This document shows, piece after piece, positions 33,278 to 42,631 of a stretch of 64,000 bases of DNA. The stretch comes from Actinopolymorpha singaporensis. GTDB lineage: Bacteria; Actinomycetota; Actinomycetes; Propionibacteriales; Actinopolymorphaceae. The first letter of the stretch is position 1. Each line of letters begins with the position of its first letter. The notes beneath the pieces are model-generated. The model ran no database searches, had not been told where the DNA came from, and saw only the letters and a list, made by a program, of their open reading frames with translations. The stretch spans positions 558,001-622,000 of the forward strand of contig NZ_LT629732.1 of the NCBI RefSeq assembly GCF_900104745.1, written 5' to 3'. The position numbers were made by a program, and so were the translations under genes.

Positions 33278-33793
33278 TCACTCCCCGACTGCGCCGTCGG
33301 CAAGCTCGCGAGCGACGTCGAGGTGGCCTGCGTGCCTCGCGTACTCCTGCAGCACGTGGAAGAGGATCCAGCCCAACGACGGCTGGGCGTCCACGTCCGC
33401 GGGAAACCTGCCACCGAGCGCGGACAGGTCCGAAAGCGCCCCGCCGGCCACGATCTCCCTGGAACGCGCTGCCTGCGCGTGGAACGCCGACAGCACATCG
33501 TCCACGGACTCCTCCGGGCGCACAAGCCATCGTCCGTCCGGCCCGTCGTCCGCCCAAGGGTCGGCGACCGGCTCCGCCAGGAAGCCCCACACCAGCCAGC
33601 GGCGTTCGACGTTGGTGAGGTGTTTGAGCAGTTGGAGCGGCGTCCAACCCGACGGAAGCCGGCTGGTTCGCAACTCCTGCTCGGACAGGCCGTCGAGCTT
33701 ACGAATCACGACGTCGCGGTAGTAGTCGAGGAAGCCGGCCAAGAGGTCGCGGGGATCGGTGAGAGCGTAGTCGGGCTCGGAGGGTTCACTCAC
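33278..33793 (-). CDS. DinB/DUF664 family protein
   Basis: The 171-residue four-helix-bundle protein has the DUF664 pattern: LLAGFLDYYRDVVIRKLDGLSEQELR near residue 18, SGWTPLQLLKHLTNVERRWLVWGF near 48 with the first metal histidine, and a C-terminal LGWILFHVLQEYARHAGHLDVARELADG carrying the H-x(3)-H ligands. These are metal-binding, probably thiol-dependent enzymes. The GTG at 33793 lies exactly 7 bases after TAGGGT; the ATG at 33811 is upstream of that box and therefore less likely. Confidence 0.85.
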   Translation of the reverse strand: MSEPSEPDYALTDPRDLLAGFLDYYRDVVIRKLDGLSEQELRTSRLPSGWTPLQLLKHLTNVERRWLVWGFLAEPVADPWADDGPDGRWLVRPEESVDDVLSAFHAQAARSREIVAGGALSDLSALGGRFPADVDAQPSLGWILFHVLQEYARHAGHLDVARELADGAVGE

Positions 33794-33800
33794 GAGCCAG

Positions 33801-33806
33801 ACCCTA
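33801..33806 (-). promoter_or_regulatory. -10 box TAGGGT for leaderless DinB gene
   Basis: TAGGGT-N7-GTG(33793) on the minus strand. Confidence 0.5.
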
Positions 33807-34029
33807 GCCATCACCGCCGAAGAGTGCCCGCCGGAGTTCCGGTGGCGGCGTCGTCCGGACCCCCGGCGGTCACGAGTACGTTCGCACCGGCGCGATCACA
33901 CCTGACGGCTCACGTCAGACGCCGGCGCGAGACCCTCATACCGGGGCCGTCCCGTCCCCAGGTTCGCCGACCGTACGTCGACAGTTGAGCGCTGAGGCCG
34001 AGAGCACGGCCCAGCGCGGAGGGCCGGCG

Positions 34030-35082
34030 TCAGCCGAGGCCGACAGTGCGGCCCTGCGCGGCCGACCGCAGGATCGCCTCGGCGACCTCGACGATCGCCA
34101 GCCCCTCCCGCATTCCCACCACGTCGCCGCCACCGGTACTCGGATCCGCGTCCGTGTGCGTGTCTGTCTCCAGGTCCGGGCCGGCTCCGTCGCGGTTGCG
34201 CAGGATCGCGTCCCGGAAGGCGGTGAGTTCGGTACGCAGGGGTTCCGGTTTGGGGATGGCGTACCGGATCATGTCGCCTTCGGTGACTCCGCGGAACGAC
34301 GCCATCGTCTCCCACTCCAACGGGCGGAGACCGTTGGCATGGAACGTCAGGTCGGCCGCGATCGTGTCCGCGACGAACGCGCCTCGTTCGCCGGTGACCA
34401 CGGTGACGCGTTCCTTCATCGGGGACAGCCAGTTGACCAGATGGTTGACCACCGTGCCGTCGTCGAGCTGGCCGACCACCGCCACCAGGTCCTCGTACTC
34501 CCGGCCGCTCTTGTGCGCGGTACGGGCCGACACCGACAGGTAACGCCCGCGGGTGACCCACGCGGTGGAGTCGATGTCGTGGGTGGCGAGGTCCTTGGTC
34601 ACGCCGACGTCGGCGATGCGGTTGGGGAACGGGCCCTGCCGGCGGGTGATCACCTGGTAGATCTCGCCGAGTTCGCCGTGGTCGAGGCGGCCCCGGAGAG
34701 CCTGCAACGCGGGGTTGTAGCGCTCGATGTGCCCGACACAGCCGACCAGCCCCTGCGCCTCGAACGCCGCGGCCAGCTTCTCCGCGCCCTCCACCGTGCT
34801 CGCCAGCGGCTTCTCCACCAGCGCGTGCACCCCGGCGGCGGCGAGCACCAGACCTACCTCCTCGTGGAACGCGGTGGGTACGGCGACCACACACAGGTCG
34901 ATGCCCGCGGTGACCAGCTTCTCCACGTCGGGCAGCACGTCCAGCCCGCCCGCCACGCCGTGCGGGTCACCGCCTGGATCGGCGACCGCGACCAGCTCCA
35001 CGCCGTCCAGCGACCGCAGCACCCGCGCGTGGTGGCGGCCCATCATGCCCAGGCCCAACAGCCCGGCCCGCAGCGCTCTCAT
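34030..35082 (-). CDS. Gfo/Idh/MocA oxidoreductase, WbpB/WlbA-type UDP-sugar 3-dehydrogenase
   Basis: This NAD-dependent sugar dehydrogenase has 350 residues. LLGLGMMGRHHARVL at residues 9-23 is the Rossmann motif, ALVEKPLAST near 90 holds the catalytic lysine, and GHIERYNPAL near 115 and KDLATHDIDSTAWV near 160 are the substrate-side motifs seen in UDP-N-acetylglucosaminuronate 3-dehydrogenases. It would oxidise C3 of UDP-GlcNAcA. Its start overlaps the aminotransferase stop by 4 bases, and the aminotransferase would act on its 3-keto product. A proline/threonine/aspartate insertion lies near residue 300. Confidence 0.85.
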   Translation of the reverse strand: MRALRAGLLGLGMMGRHHARVLRSLDGVELVAVADPGGDPHGVAGGLDVLPDVEKLVTAGIDLCVVAVPTAFHEEVGLVLAAAGVHALVEKPLASTVEGAEKLAAAFEAQGLVGCVGHIERYNPALQALRGRLDHGELGEIYQVITRRQGPFPNRIADVGVTKDLATHDIDSTAWVTRGRYLSVSARTAHKSGREYEDLVAVVGQLDDGTVVNHLVNWLSPMKERVTVVTGERGAFVADTIAADLTFHANGLRPLEWETMASFRGVTEGDMIRYAIPKPEPLRTELTAFRDAILRNRDGAGPDLETDTHTDADPSTGGGDVVGMREGLAIVEVAEAILRSAAQGRTVGLG

Positions 35083-36218
35083 CCGGACACCGCCCCGGTC
35101 ACCTCGGCCACGACCTGCGCCAGGTCGCGGTCGGACAGGCCCGGGTGCACCGGCAGCGAGATCACCTCCCGGCTGGCCCGCTCGGTCTCCGGCAGGTCGA
35201 GGTCACGTCCGGAAGCTTCTGCGAACGACCGAAGCCGGTGGTTCGGGATCGGGTAGTAGACGCCGGTGCCCACCCCCGCCTGGGCGAGGCGCGCCTGCAC
35301 ACCGTCCCGGTCGGGCAGCCGCACGGTGTACTGGTGATAGACGTGCTCGGCGTCACCGGCCACCCGCGGAGTGACCAGGCCGGCGACCCCGGCCAACTGG
35401 GCGTCGAGGTACGCGGCGTTGGCCCGGCGCTGTTTGGTCCACCCCTCGATTCGGGCCAGCTGGACCCGCCCGATCGCGGCCGCCACGTCGGTCATCCGGG
35501 CGTTGAAGCCGACGAGTTCGTTCTCGTACCTGCGTTCCATGCCCTGGTTGCGCAGCAGCCGAACCGTGCGGGCGAGGTCCTCGTCCGCGCACACCACCAT
35601 GCCGCCCTCGCCGGTGGTCATGTTCTTGGTGGGGTAGAAGCTGAACGCACCGAAGGTGCCGAACGCGCCGACCGGCCGGCCCGCCCACCGTGCAAGGTGG
35701 GCTTGACACGCGTCCTCGAAGAGCGCCAGGCCGTAGCGGTCGGCGAGCCGGGTCAGCGCGGTCAGGTCCGCCGGGTGGCCGTAGAGGTGCACCGGCATGA
35801 TCCCGACCGTGCGCGCCGTCACGGCAGCCTCGACCGCCGCGGGGGCCAGGCAGAAGTGGTCGGGTTCGATGTCGGCGAACACCGGCGTCGCCCCGGTCAG
35901 CGCCACGGAGTTGGCGGTGGCGGCGAACGTGAACGACGGCACGATCACCTCGTCGCCCGGCCCGACACCGGCCGCCAGCAGACCGAGGTGCAGGGCGCTC
36001 GTCCCGGCGTTGACCGCCACGCAGGGCCGGTCGTCGACCAGGGCCGAGAACTCCTGCTCGAACACGGCGACCTCCCGGCCCTGCACCAGCATGCCGCTGG
36101 CGAGGACCCGGTCGACCGCGGCACGTTCCTCCGCGCCGATCATCGGCATCGCGGCCGGGATCGGGTCGGGCAGTACGTCGCCCGGCACCCCTTCTCGTAC
36201 CGCCCCGTTGTTGCTCAC
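35079..36218 (-). CDS. DegT/DnrJ/EryC1/StrS aminotransferase, WbpE-type
   Basis: This fold-type I PLP sugar aminotransferase has 379 residues. FTFAATANSVALTG near residue 98, the phosphate-binding NAGTSALHLGL near 68, DACQAHLA near 168 and the Schiff-base lysine in SFYPTKNMTTGEGG near 195 are all present. The C-terminus has the YYPIPNHRL substrate loop. It presumably transfers an amino group from glutamate to the 3-keto sugar made by the overlapping dehydrogenase. GTG start at 36218. It lies in a minus-strand operon with the acetyltransferase upstream. Confidence 0.87.
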   Translation of the reverse strand: MSNNGAVREGVPGDVLPDPIPAAMPMIGAEERAAVDRVLASGMLVQGREVAVFEQEFSALVDDRPCVAVNAGTSALHLGLLAAGVGPGDEVIVPSFTFAATANSVALTGATPVFADIEPDHFCLAPAAVEAAVTARTVGIMPVHLYGHPADLTALTRLADRYGLALFEDACQAHLARWAGRPVGAFGTFGAFSFYPTKNMTTGEGGMVVCADEDLARTVRLLRNQGMERRYENELVGFNARMTDVAAAIGRVQLARIEGWTKQRRANAAYLDAQLAGVAGLVTPRVAGDAEHVYHQYTVRLPDRDGVQARLAQAGVGTGVYYPIPNHRLRSFAEASGRDLDLPETERASREVISLPVHPGLSDRDLAQVVAEVTGAVSG

Positions 36219-36262
36219 GTCATCGACCCCCGTGGTCGTCCTGGGCTCGCTCCCGGCCCCCG

Positions 36263-36925
36263 CTACTGCTCACGGCCCGCACTACTGCTCTCGACCTCGC
36301 GGCCCCGGCGGCCCTCGCGTCTCCCGTCGTGCACGTCCTCGCGCAGGAGACCTCCGCGCTCGGTGTACGTGGCACCCGTACGCGGACACAGCCAGCGTCC
36401 GGCGCCCCTGCCCTCCAGTCGTACCCCCGCACGGCCGACCCACCCGACCCTGCGCGCTGGTACCCCGACCACCAGGGCGAAGTCCGGTACGTCCTGTACG
36501 ACGACGGCGCCCGCGGCCACCATCGCCCACCGGCCGACCGTCACCGGCGCGACGCACACCGACCGGGCGCCGAGCGAGGCGCCCTCGCGGACCGTCACCC
36601 CGACCGCCTCCCAGTCGGCCGCGCGTTTGAGCGTGCCGTCCGGGTCGACCGAACGCGGGTACTGGTCGTTGGTCAGCACCACCGCGGGTCCGACGAAGAC
36701 GCCGTCCTCCAGCACCGCCGGCTCGTACACCAGCGCGTGGTTCTGCATCTTGACCCGGTCACCGATCCGGACGCCGGCACCGACGTAGGCGCCGCGGCCG
36801 ACGATGCAGTCCGCGCCGATGACGGCGTCCTCCCGGACCTGCGCCAGGTGCCACACAGCGGTCCCTTCACCGACCCGCGCCGTCGAGTGCACGTCGGCGG
36901 AGTTGGCAACGAAAAGTGCGGACAT
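36263..36925 (-). CDS. Left-handed beta-helix N-acetyltransferase, WbpD/WlbB-type
   Basis: This hexapeptide-repeat acetyltransferase (220 residues) has a parallel beta-helix from about residue 8 to 150, with repeats such as ARVGEGTAVWHLAQV and DAVIGADCIVGRGAYVGAGVRIGDRV, the catalytic MQNHALVYE near 62, and the acetyl-CoA loop FVGPAVVLTNDQYPRS near 78. WbpD/WlbB enzymes acetylate the 3-amino group of UDP-GlcNAc3NA. The last 50 residues are Arg/Glu/Gly-rich and look disordered. TACGCT lies 8 bases upstream of the ATG at 36925, so there may be an internal promoter. Confidence 0.87.
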   Translation of the reverse strand: MSALFVANSADVHSTARVGEGTAVWHLAQVREDAVIGADCIVGRGAYVGAGVRIGDRVKMQNHALVYEPAVLEDGVFVGPAVVLTNDQYPRSVDPDGTLKRAADWEAVGVTVREGASLGARSVCVAPVTVGRWAMVAAGAVVVQDVPDFALVVGVPARRVGWVGRAGVRLEGRGAGRWLCPRTGATYTERGGLLREDVHDGRREGRRGREVESSSAGREQ

Positions 36926-36950
36926 GAACTCAGAGCGTAATCATCGCGGC

Positions 36951-38183
36951 TCATTCCGGGGCCGCGACGCGCATCACCTTCCGGATCGCCTCCACGGTGT
37001 CGTCGATCTCCCGCTTGGTCAGCGTGGGATGCACCATCCACATCAGCGAGGTCTCGCCGAGTTCGCGGGCGACCGGCAGCGGGTGTTCGGGCCGGCCCAC
37101 ACTGTCGAACGCCTTCTCGCGGTAGATCTCCGCGCAGGCACCCTGCAGGCACGGCACCCCCTCCGCCTCGATCGCGGTCATCACCGCGTCCCGGTCCCAT
37201 CCAGGCGCGAGGCGCTCGGGCCGGACGAAGGCGTAGTACTTGTAGTACGCGTGGCGCACGTCCGGCGGCGGGACGGGCACCCGCAGTCCGGGCACGTCGG
37301 CGAGGCCCTCGTCCAGCACCGCCGCGTGCGCGCGACGGAGTTCGGACCACTTCGGCAGCCGCGCCAGCGCCCGCCGGCCCTGCGCGGCCTGCACCTCGGT
37401 CATCCGCGCGTTGGTGCCGAACGACTCGTGCAGCCACCGGAACCCCGGCGGGTGCCTCCGCTCGTACACCGCGGCGTAGCTCTTGCCGTGGTCCTTGCGT
37501 TCCCACACTGTGCGCCAGATCTCCTCGTCGCCGGTGGTCACCGCGCCACCCTCGCCCGAGGTGGTGAGGATCTTGTCCTGGCAGAACGACCACGCCGCCG
37601 CGTGTCCCAGCGTTCCGACCGACCGGCCGGCCAGCCGCGCGCCGTGCGCCTGCGCGCAGTCCTCGACCACCACCAGGTCGTGCCGGGCCGCCAGGGCCAT
37701 CAACTCCGCCATCGGCGCCGGCCAGCCGCCCAGATGCACCGGAATCACCGCCCGGGTCCGCGGCGTACGGACCGCCTCCACGGTCGCTGCGGTGAGCGCC
37801 TGACTCACCGGGTCGATGTCGGCGACCACCGGCCGGGCGCCGACCGCCACCACGGCACTGGCGGTGGCCACGAACGTCCGCGCGGGTACGACCACCTCGT
37901 CGCCCGGTCCGACCCCGACCGCGTGCAGGGCGAGTTCGAGCGCGACGGTTCCGTTGGACAGCGCCACCGCGTACGGCGCGCCGACAGCGGCCGCGAACTC
38001 GTGTTCGAACGCCCGCCCCTCCACGCCCGTCCAGTAGTTGACCCGGCCCGACCGGAGCACCCGCACCGCCGCCTCGATCTCGTCCTCGGCGAAGACCGGC
38101 CAGGGAGGGAAGGCCGCCGTTCGGACGGGGGTGCCACCCGCGACCGCGAGCGCATCTCCGGAGGTGGCAGACGTGCCGAACAT
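36951..38183 (-). CDS. Second DegT/DnrJ/EryC1/StrS family aminotransferase
   Basis: The 410-residue PLP enzyme of the sugar aminotransferase family has SGRVNYWTGVEGRAFEHEF near residue 48, VEDCAQAHGARLAG near 190 and the lysine motif SFCQDKILTTSGEGG near 210. The HESFGTNARMTEVQAAQGR region near 258 is typical. It may add a second amino group for another sugar or act at the same step as the neighbouring WbpE-like enzyme; its substrate is not clear. GGAGG 9-10 bases upstream supports the ATG at 38183. The 269 bp upstream up to the glycosyltransferase hold nothing I recognise. Confidence 0.85.
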   Translation of the reverse strand: MFGTSATSGDALAVAGGTPVRTAAFPPWPVFAEDEIEAAVRVLRSGRVNYWTGVEGRAFEHEFAAAVGAPYAVALSNGTVALELALHAVGVGPGDEVVVPARTFVATASAVVAVGARPVVADIDPVSQALTAATVEAVRTPRTRAVIPVHLGGWPAPMAELMALAARHDLVVVEDCAQAHGARLAGRSVGTLGHAAAWSFCQDKILTTSGEGGAVTTGDEEIWRTVWERKDHGKSYAAVYERRHPPGFRWLHESFGTNARMTEVQAAQGRRALARLPKWSELRRAHAAVLDEGLADVPGLRVPVPPPDVRHAYYKYYAFVRPERLAPGWDRDAVMTAIEAEGVPCLQGACAEIYREKAFDSVGRPEHPLPVARELGETSLMWMVHPTLTKREIDDTVEAIRKVMRVAAPE

Positions 38184-38452
38184 GCGCGGTCAGCCTCCCA
38201 GGGTGAGGTCGGGCAGGATCGCCCCGGCCGACCACGTGGGTTCACATGGGTACGGCGGCGACGCCGGCCGCGTACGAGGCGTCCGGGCCGACCGTGGACG
38301 TCGACCGCGACGTCCACCCCTCTCGTCCCCGCATCCCGGCGTTGGTACGCACCGACCCACCGGAGGCAAGTGGATGGCCTTCCCGCGCGCCCCGGCGAAA
38401 GATCCTGTCTCCGCACTACGGCGAATGAGAATGGGCCACACCGCAGCGCCGC

Positions 38453-39700
38453 TCATCGACCGATCGCGTCGTCCAGCAGGGCTTCCAGACGCGCCGCCAT
38501 GACCGTGCGCGAAACGTGCCGTTCCACGTAGGCGCGACCGCGCGCACCCATCCGCGCCCGCTCGTCCGCACCCAGCTCACCCAGGCCCCGGAGCGCGGCG
38601 ACCAGTGCGGGCAGCGACGGCTCACCCGGCTCCGCCGAGCCGCGCACCGCGCATCCGGCCTCGACCAGCCGGCGTTCCAGGTCGCCGCCGACGTTGGTGA
38701 CGACCGGGAGCCCGGCGGCGAGGTAGTCGTACAGTTTGTTCGGGCTCAGCGCCTCCTTGAACAACTCCGCCTGGGCGAGCGTGTGCAGCCCCACGTCGGC
38801 GGCGACGAACACGTTCGCCAGTTGCTCCTTCGGCACCGCGGGCAGGAAGCGCACGTTGCCGATGCCCTCCTCGCGCGCCCGGGTCACCAGGCGCGCCTTG
38901 TCCAGGCCATCCCCGACCAGGAAGAACGTGCACCCGGACAGCTGTCCGGCCGCGTCGAGGACCAGGTCGAGGCCGTTGGCGGGACCGTGGGCTCCGGCGT
39001 AGACCGCGACGAAGCCGTCCGCGCCGAGGTCGGCGCGCGCCTTGTCCCGCGACACGGTGGGTACGAAGTCGGCGGGTTCGGCGCCGTTGCTGATCAGTAC
39101 GACCTTCTCCGGTCGTACGCCGAACGCCGCGAAGTGGTCCTGCCAGCCGTCGGCGACGGCCACGATCACGTCCGCGGATCGGTATACGAACCCCTCCAGG
39201 GCGACCAGCATCCGGTGCGTCCGGGAGCCGTCCGCGAGGTAGCCGAGCTCCACCATCGACCGTGGCCACAGGTCCCGGATCTCCAGGACGAACGGAACCC
39301 GCCGCAGCCACGCCAGCAGCCGGCCCGCCAGCGGGGTGAGCAGCGGCGGCGACGACGCGTACACCACGTCGTACCGGCCCGAGCGCAGGCCGGCGACCAG
39401 CGCGCCCACCGCGTACGCCAGCCAGTTCAGTACGCGGCCGGGACCGTTGGACTCGTAGTTCGGGACCGGGACCGTCACGAACGCCGGCGACCGGCTGGAG
39501 AAGCGCTCCCGGGTGGTGTAGTTGCGGTTGCCGGCCACGATGCGGTGGGACCAGCGCGAAAGCCGCCCGAAGAGCTCCACGTGGCGGGTGCCTCCGCCCT
39601 GCGACCGCGGGAGCGCGGACTGGTTGAGGACCAGCACCCGCCGGGGGCGCTGGGGACGTCGGAAACCCTGCGGACGGGGGGAACTCTCGCCACGGCTCAT
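38453..39700 (-). CDS. GT4 glycosyltransferase, WbuB-like
   Basis: This retaining GT-B glycosyltransferase has 415 residues. The N-terminal domain has the WbuB pattern (LNQSALPRSQGGGTRHVEL near residue 25, YDVVYASSPPLLTPLAGRLLAW near 108, LEIRDLWPRSMVELGYL near 140). The C-terminal GT4 nucleotide-sugar domain has VYAGAHGPANGLDLVLDAA near 240 and the E-x(7)-E region ELFKEALSPNKLYDYLAAGLPVVTN near 325. It would add a sugar to the lipid-linked repeat unit at the cytoplasmic face. Its start overlaps the polymerase stop by 4 bases (ATGA). Confidence 0.87.
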   Translation of the reverse strand: MSRGESSPRPQGFRRPQRPRRVLVLNQSALPRSQGGGTRHVELFGRLSRWSHRIVAGNRNYTTRERFSSRSPAFVTVPVPNYESNGPGRVLNWLAYAVGALVAGLRSGRYDVVYASSPPLLTPLAGRLLAWLRRVPFVLEIRDLWPRSMVELGYLADGSRTHRMLVALEGFVYRSADVIVAVADGWQDHFAAFGVRPEKVVLISNGAEPADFVPTVSRDKARADLGADGFVAVYAGAHGPANGLDLVLDAAGQLSGCTFFLVGDGLDKARLVTRAREEGIGNVRFLPAVPKEQLANVFVAADVGLHTLAQAELFKEALSPNKLYDYLAAGLPVVTNVGGDLERRLVEAGCAVRGSAEPGEPSLPALVAALRGLGELGADERARMGARGRAYVERHVSRTVMAARLEALLDDAIGR

Positions 39701-41262
39701 GAGGGTGCTCGGCCTCCCGAAAGGCGCGGACGTGGTCGCGGCCGGCCCGCCTCGGACAGGCCACGGCGGATCAGCCGCCGAATTCGCCGGCGGACGCTCC
39801 GTCGCCTGGTGGCGTCGTCGCCTGCCGGCATGAGGTAGACGACGGCCACCGCCAGCAACATGCCGTGGGTGAGGAGGACCGTCAGCATCGCGGTGTTGGA
39901 GACGCTGAAGGCCGACTGGGCGAGAGCGGCCAGGGCGAGTCCGGCCGGCAGGCCGCGGGCGGCACTGTCGGCGAAGTGCAGCACCGCGGCGAGGATCCCG
40001 GTGAACACGAAGACCCCCACCAGCCCGAAGTTGGCGTAGGCGTCGGCCCACAGGTTGGCGTTGGCGCTCATTTCCGGATTGCCGTAGTAGACCTGGCCGA
40101 TCAGGAACGGCGGCTTCAGGTCGTACGGATAGTTCACCCAGTGCGACAGCACGCCGTAGCCCAGGTGTCCCTTGGGACTCTGCAGGAAGAACTCGAAGTG
40201 GTACTTCGTGTTGACCGCGCTGGTGAGCACCAGCCTGCGGACCAGGATCGACGACAGGCCCCACCCGCCGCGGGCGAAGTCGATGGCGGTGACCGCGAAC
40301 ACCCCGCATCCGGCCAGGACGCCGACGCGGCGGCCGATCCGGGTGAGGTCGGTCGTCCGTGCCAGCACCACCACCCCGGCGGCCAGCAGCGAGGAGAACA
40401 GCAACTGCTTGAACCCGGTGAGCGAGACGAGGTACAGCTCGGTGAGCACGCCGAGGGCGGCCCAGCTCCAGCGCCGCGTCATCAGACCGCGGGCGATGGC
40501 GACCGGCGCGATCACGTTGCCGAGCCAGGGGACGACGTACTTCGCCACCTTGGGCACCTCGCCGAAGGAGTCCCGGTAGGTGTCGCGGACCGCGTAGATC
40601 TCCGACAGCGTCACCAGCCGCAGGTGCAGGCCGTAGTAGCCGACCACGACACCGGTCATCACCAGCCAGAGCAGGGCATACGCCGGCCAGTAGATCCGCG
40701 GCGGGATCGCCGGCGGGCGGAACGCCCACAGCGGGACGGAGTAGATCCCGCCCAGCAGCCAGAACGCCGCCGCCACCCCGCCGACCATCAGCCACACCGC
40801 CGTGGACGGGTTCGTGGTGAACATCGGCAGGACGTGCACCGGGGCCACCACGACCAGGAACAGCATCCAGTACACGATCGCGGAGGGGCGTTCCCACGAC
40901 TGCGGAAGCCGTCGCGCGCACAGCAGGTAGGTCGGCGCCACCACGATCCCGACCAGCGGGTTGGGCGGCACCTTCTCGAAGCCGAGGTAGGCGAACGCCG
41001 GCGCGATCACCAGGTAGTGGCACGCCATCAGGCCGAACGCGTAGACCGCCAGCCAGGCCACCGTGCGGCCACCGACCCGCGGCACGCCCCGCGGGACCGG
41101 CCGGCGGTCTGTGCGGCGCCGTCGCGGGACGTGCGCCCGTCCGGTGCGCCGGCCGGTCGCTGCCGGGCCGGTCGCTGTTTGGGCCGATGCTGGGCCGGTC
41201 GTCGCCGCGCCGGTCTTTGCTTGATCGGTGGCTGCTTGGCCGGTCGTTGGTGGGCTAGCCAC
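39697..41262 (-). CDS. Polytopic membrane protein, probable O-antigen/EPS polymerase (Wzy-like)
   Basis: The 521-residue protein has about a dozen hydrophobic helices. The large loop near residues 385-420 (HLGYGVLSHWVNYPYDLKPPFL) and the position between a flippase and a glycosyltransferase gene suggest a Wzy-type polymerase that joins repeat units outside the membrane. Sequence alone is weak evidence because Wzy proteins diverge strongly. The first 50 residues are repetitive Thr/Gly/Ala/Gln sequence. The GTG at 41262 overlaps the end of the flippase gene by 8 bases; the frame is open further upstream but only in antisense-like sequence. Confidence 0.7.
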   Translation of the reverse strand: MASPPTTGQAATDQAKTGAATTGPASAQTATGPAATGRRTGRAHVPRRRRTDRRPVPRGVPRVGGRTVAWLAVYAFGLMACHYLVIAPAFAYLGFEKVPPNPLVGIVVAPTYLLCARRLPQSWERPSAIVYWMLFLVVVAPVHVLPMFTTNPSTAVWLMVGGVAAAFWLLGGIYSVPLWAFRPPAIPPRIYWPAYALLWLVMTGVVVGYYGLHLRLVTLSEIYAVRDTYRDSFGEVPKVAKYVVPWLGNVIAPVAIARGLMTRRWSWAALGVLTELYLVSLTGFKQLLFSSLLAAGVVVLARTTDLTRIGRRVGVLAGCGVFAVTAIDFARGGWGLSSILVRRLVLTSAVNTKYHFEFFLQSPKGHLGYGVLSHWVNYPYDLKPPFLIGQVYYGNPEMSANANLWADAYANFGLVGVFVFTGILAAVLHFADSAARGLPAGLALAALAQSAFSVSNTAMLTVLLTHGMLLAVAVVYLMPAGDDATRRRSVRRRIRRLIRRGLSEAGRPRPRPRLSGGRAPS

Positions 41263-42631
41263 GGCGCAGCACCCACCAGACCAGCGCCAGGACGCCGCCG
41301 TAGGAGAACACCAGGACCCCCGCGTAGGCGGCGACGCCGGCGAGGTCCGAACCCCCGAGCAGCCACACCAGCCACGGCACCCCGACCACCAGCAACAGCC
41401 GGACGGCCTCCCAGCCCAGCGCGACACCCTGACGTTCGACCAGGTTGAGGACGTTGGAGACCGGGCTGGCCACGAACTGCGCGAGGAACGCCACGGCCAG
41501 CAGTTGGGCGTACGTCCCGGCGCGTTCCCACTGCGCCCCGAACACCAGGCCGAACGCCCACGCCCCAACCAGCGACAAGGCGAGCGCCGGTCCGGCGCCG
41601 AGCACCGCGAGCCGGCGTACGGCGAGCCAGGTGAGCCGGGGCAGCTCACCGGTCGCGTCCCGCCGGGCGCTCGCGCCCCGCCCCAGGAACACCTGCGCCA
41701 CCGCCTGGCCGACGACCGCGGCGGGCAGGGCGAGCAGCCGGGTGGTGAACGCCAGCCACCCGGTCGGGTTCTGCCCGTACGTCAACGAGAACAGCAGGTA
41801 CGGCGCGTACTGCCCGATGTTGTTCAGCAGCGCCGTCCACGTGGTGAGCAGCGGGAACCTGCGGAAGCGGCGGATCGCCGCGCGGACCTGCCCGGGCGTC
41901 ACCGGCTCCCGCCGGCCCGCCGCCGGAGGCGGGAACAGTCCGCCGCGGGCGATCGACGCGAGACCGGCGGCCCGGCCCACGCCCATGCCGAGCAGCAACC
42001 CGAGCGGCGCCAGTCCGGCGAACCCGAAGCCGAGTTGCGCGCCGGCCGTGCCCACGCCCTGCAGGGCGCTGCGCCCGGCGAGGTCGCGGTACCGCTCGGC
42101 GCGGACGAGCACCGCGCTCAGCAGCTGGAACACCGCGATCACCGCCACCGTCGGCGGCACCAGCCACCACGCCGACCGCAGGCCGGCCAGCGTGGGGTTG
42201 ACCGCCCACAGACCCGCACTGGCCAGGCCCAGCAGCCAGATCGCGACCGCCACCACGACCGTGCCGGCCAGCCCGGCCCGCAACACCGCGCGGGTCTCGG
42301 TGACGTCGCGCGCCAGCGAGACCGCGAGGTCCAGGCGCAGGCCTGCCAGCACCGCTCCGATCGAGACGACGCCGGTGAAGATCTGCAGCAGTGCGAAGTC
42401 GGCCGGACCGTAGAGACGGGCGAGGACGGGAGCGGCGGCGATCAGCAGGCCCTGGCCGAGGACCGTACCGAGGACGATCTCCGCGACCCCGCGCCGGGCA
42501 CCGGACCGTCGGGGCGGCGCCGACCTCGCACCGTCCACGTCCTTCATGCCGCGGGGTTCGGGAACGGCGGTTCCCACCGGCGCGGCGCCGGCCGCGGTGA
42601 GGTCGGGCGCCGCGCGGTCGATGCCACTCAT
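41255..42631 (-). CDS. Wzx-type polysaccharide flippase (MOP superfamily)
   Basis: This 458-residue membrane protein has about 12 transmembrane segments. Its conserved start RRGVAEIVLGTVLGQGLLIAAAPVLARLYGP near residue 47 is diagnostic of Wzx/oligosaccharide transporter proteins. It would flip the undecaprenyl-linked repeat unit to the outer face. A 45-residue hydrophilic N-terminus precedes the first helix. The ATG at 42631 overlaps the upstream glycosyltransferase stop by 4 bases. Confidence 0.88.
   Translation of the reverse strand: MSGIDRAAPDLTAAGAAPVGTAVPEPRGMKDVDGARSAPPRRSGARRGVAEIVLGTVLGQGLLIAAAPVLARLYGPADFALLQIFTGVVSIGAVLAGLRLDLAVSLARDVTETRAVLRAGLAGTVVVAVAIWLLGLASAGLWAVNPTLAGLRSAWWLVPPTVAVIAVFQLLSAVLVRAERYRDLAGRSALQGVGTAGAQLGFGFAGLAPLGLLLGMGVGRAAGLASIARGGLFPPPAAGRREPVTPGQVRAAIRRFRRFPLLTTWTALLNNIGQYAPYLLFSLTYGQNPTGWLAFTTRLLALPAAVVGQAVAQVFLGRGASARRDATGELPRLTWLAVRRLAVLGAGPALALSLVGAWAFGLVFGAQWERAGTYAQLLAVAFLAQFVASPVSNVLNLVERQGVALGWEAVRLLLVVGVPWLVWLLGGSDLAGVAAYAGVLVFSYGGVLALVWWVLRRG

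Noticed and set aside
33222-33988. Full-length plus-strand gene from 33140 to 33988
   Set aside because: Beyond 33277 the frame is simply the antisense of the DinB-like gene, which carries the conserved metal-site motifs.
41263-41649. Upstream extension of the Wzy-like protein
   Set aside because: It is antisense-like Trp/Cys/Ser/Arg-rich sequence within the flippase gene; the GTG at 41262 overlapping the flippase stop is a better start.
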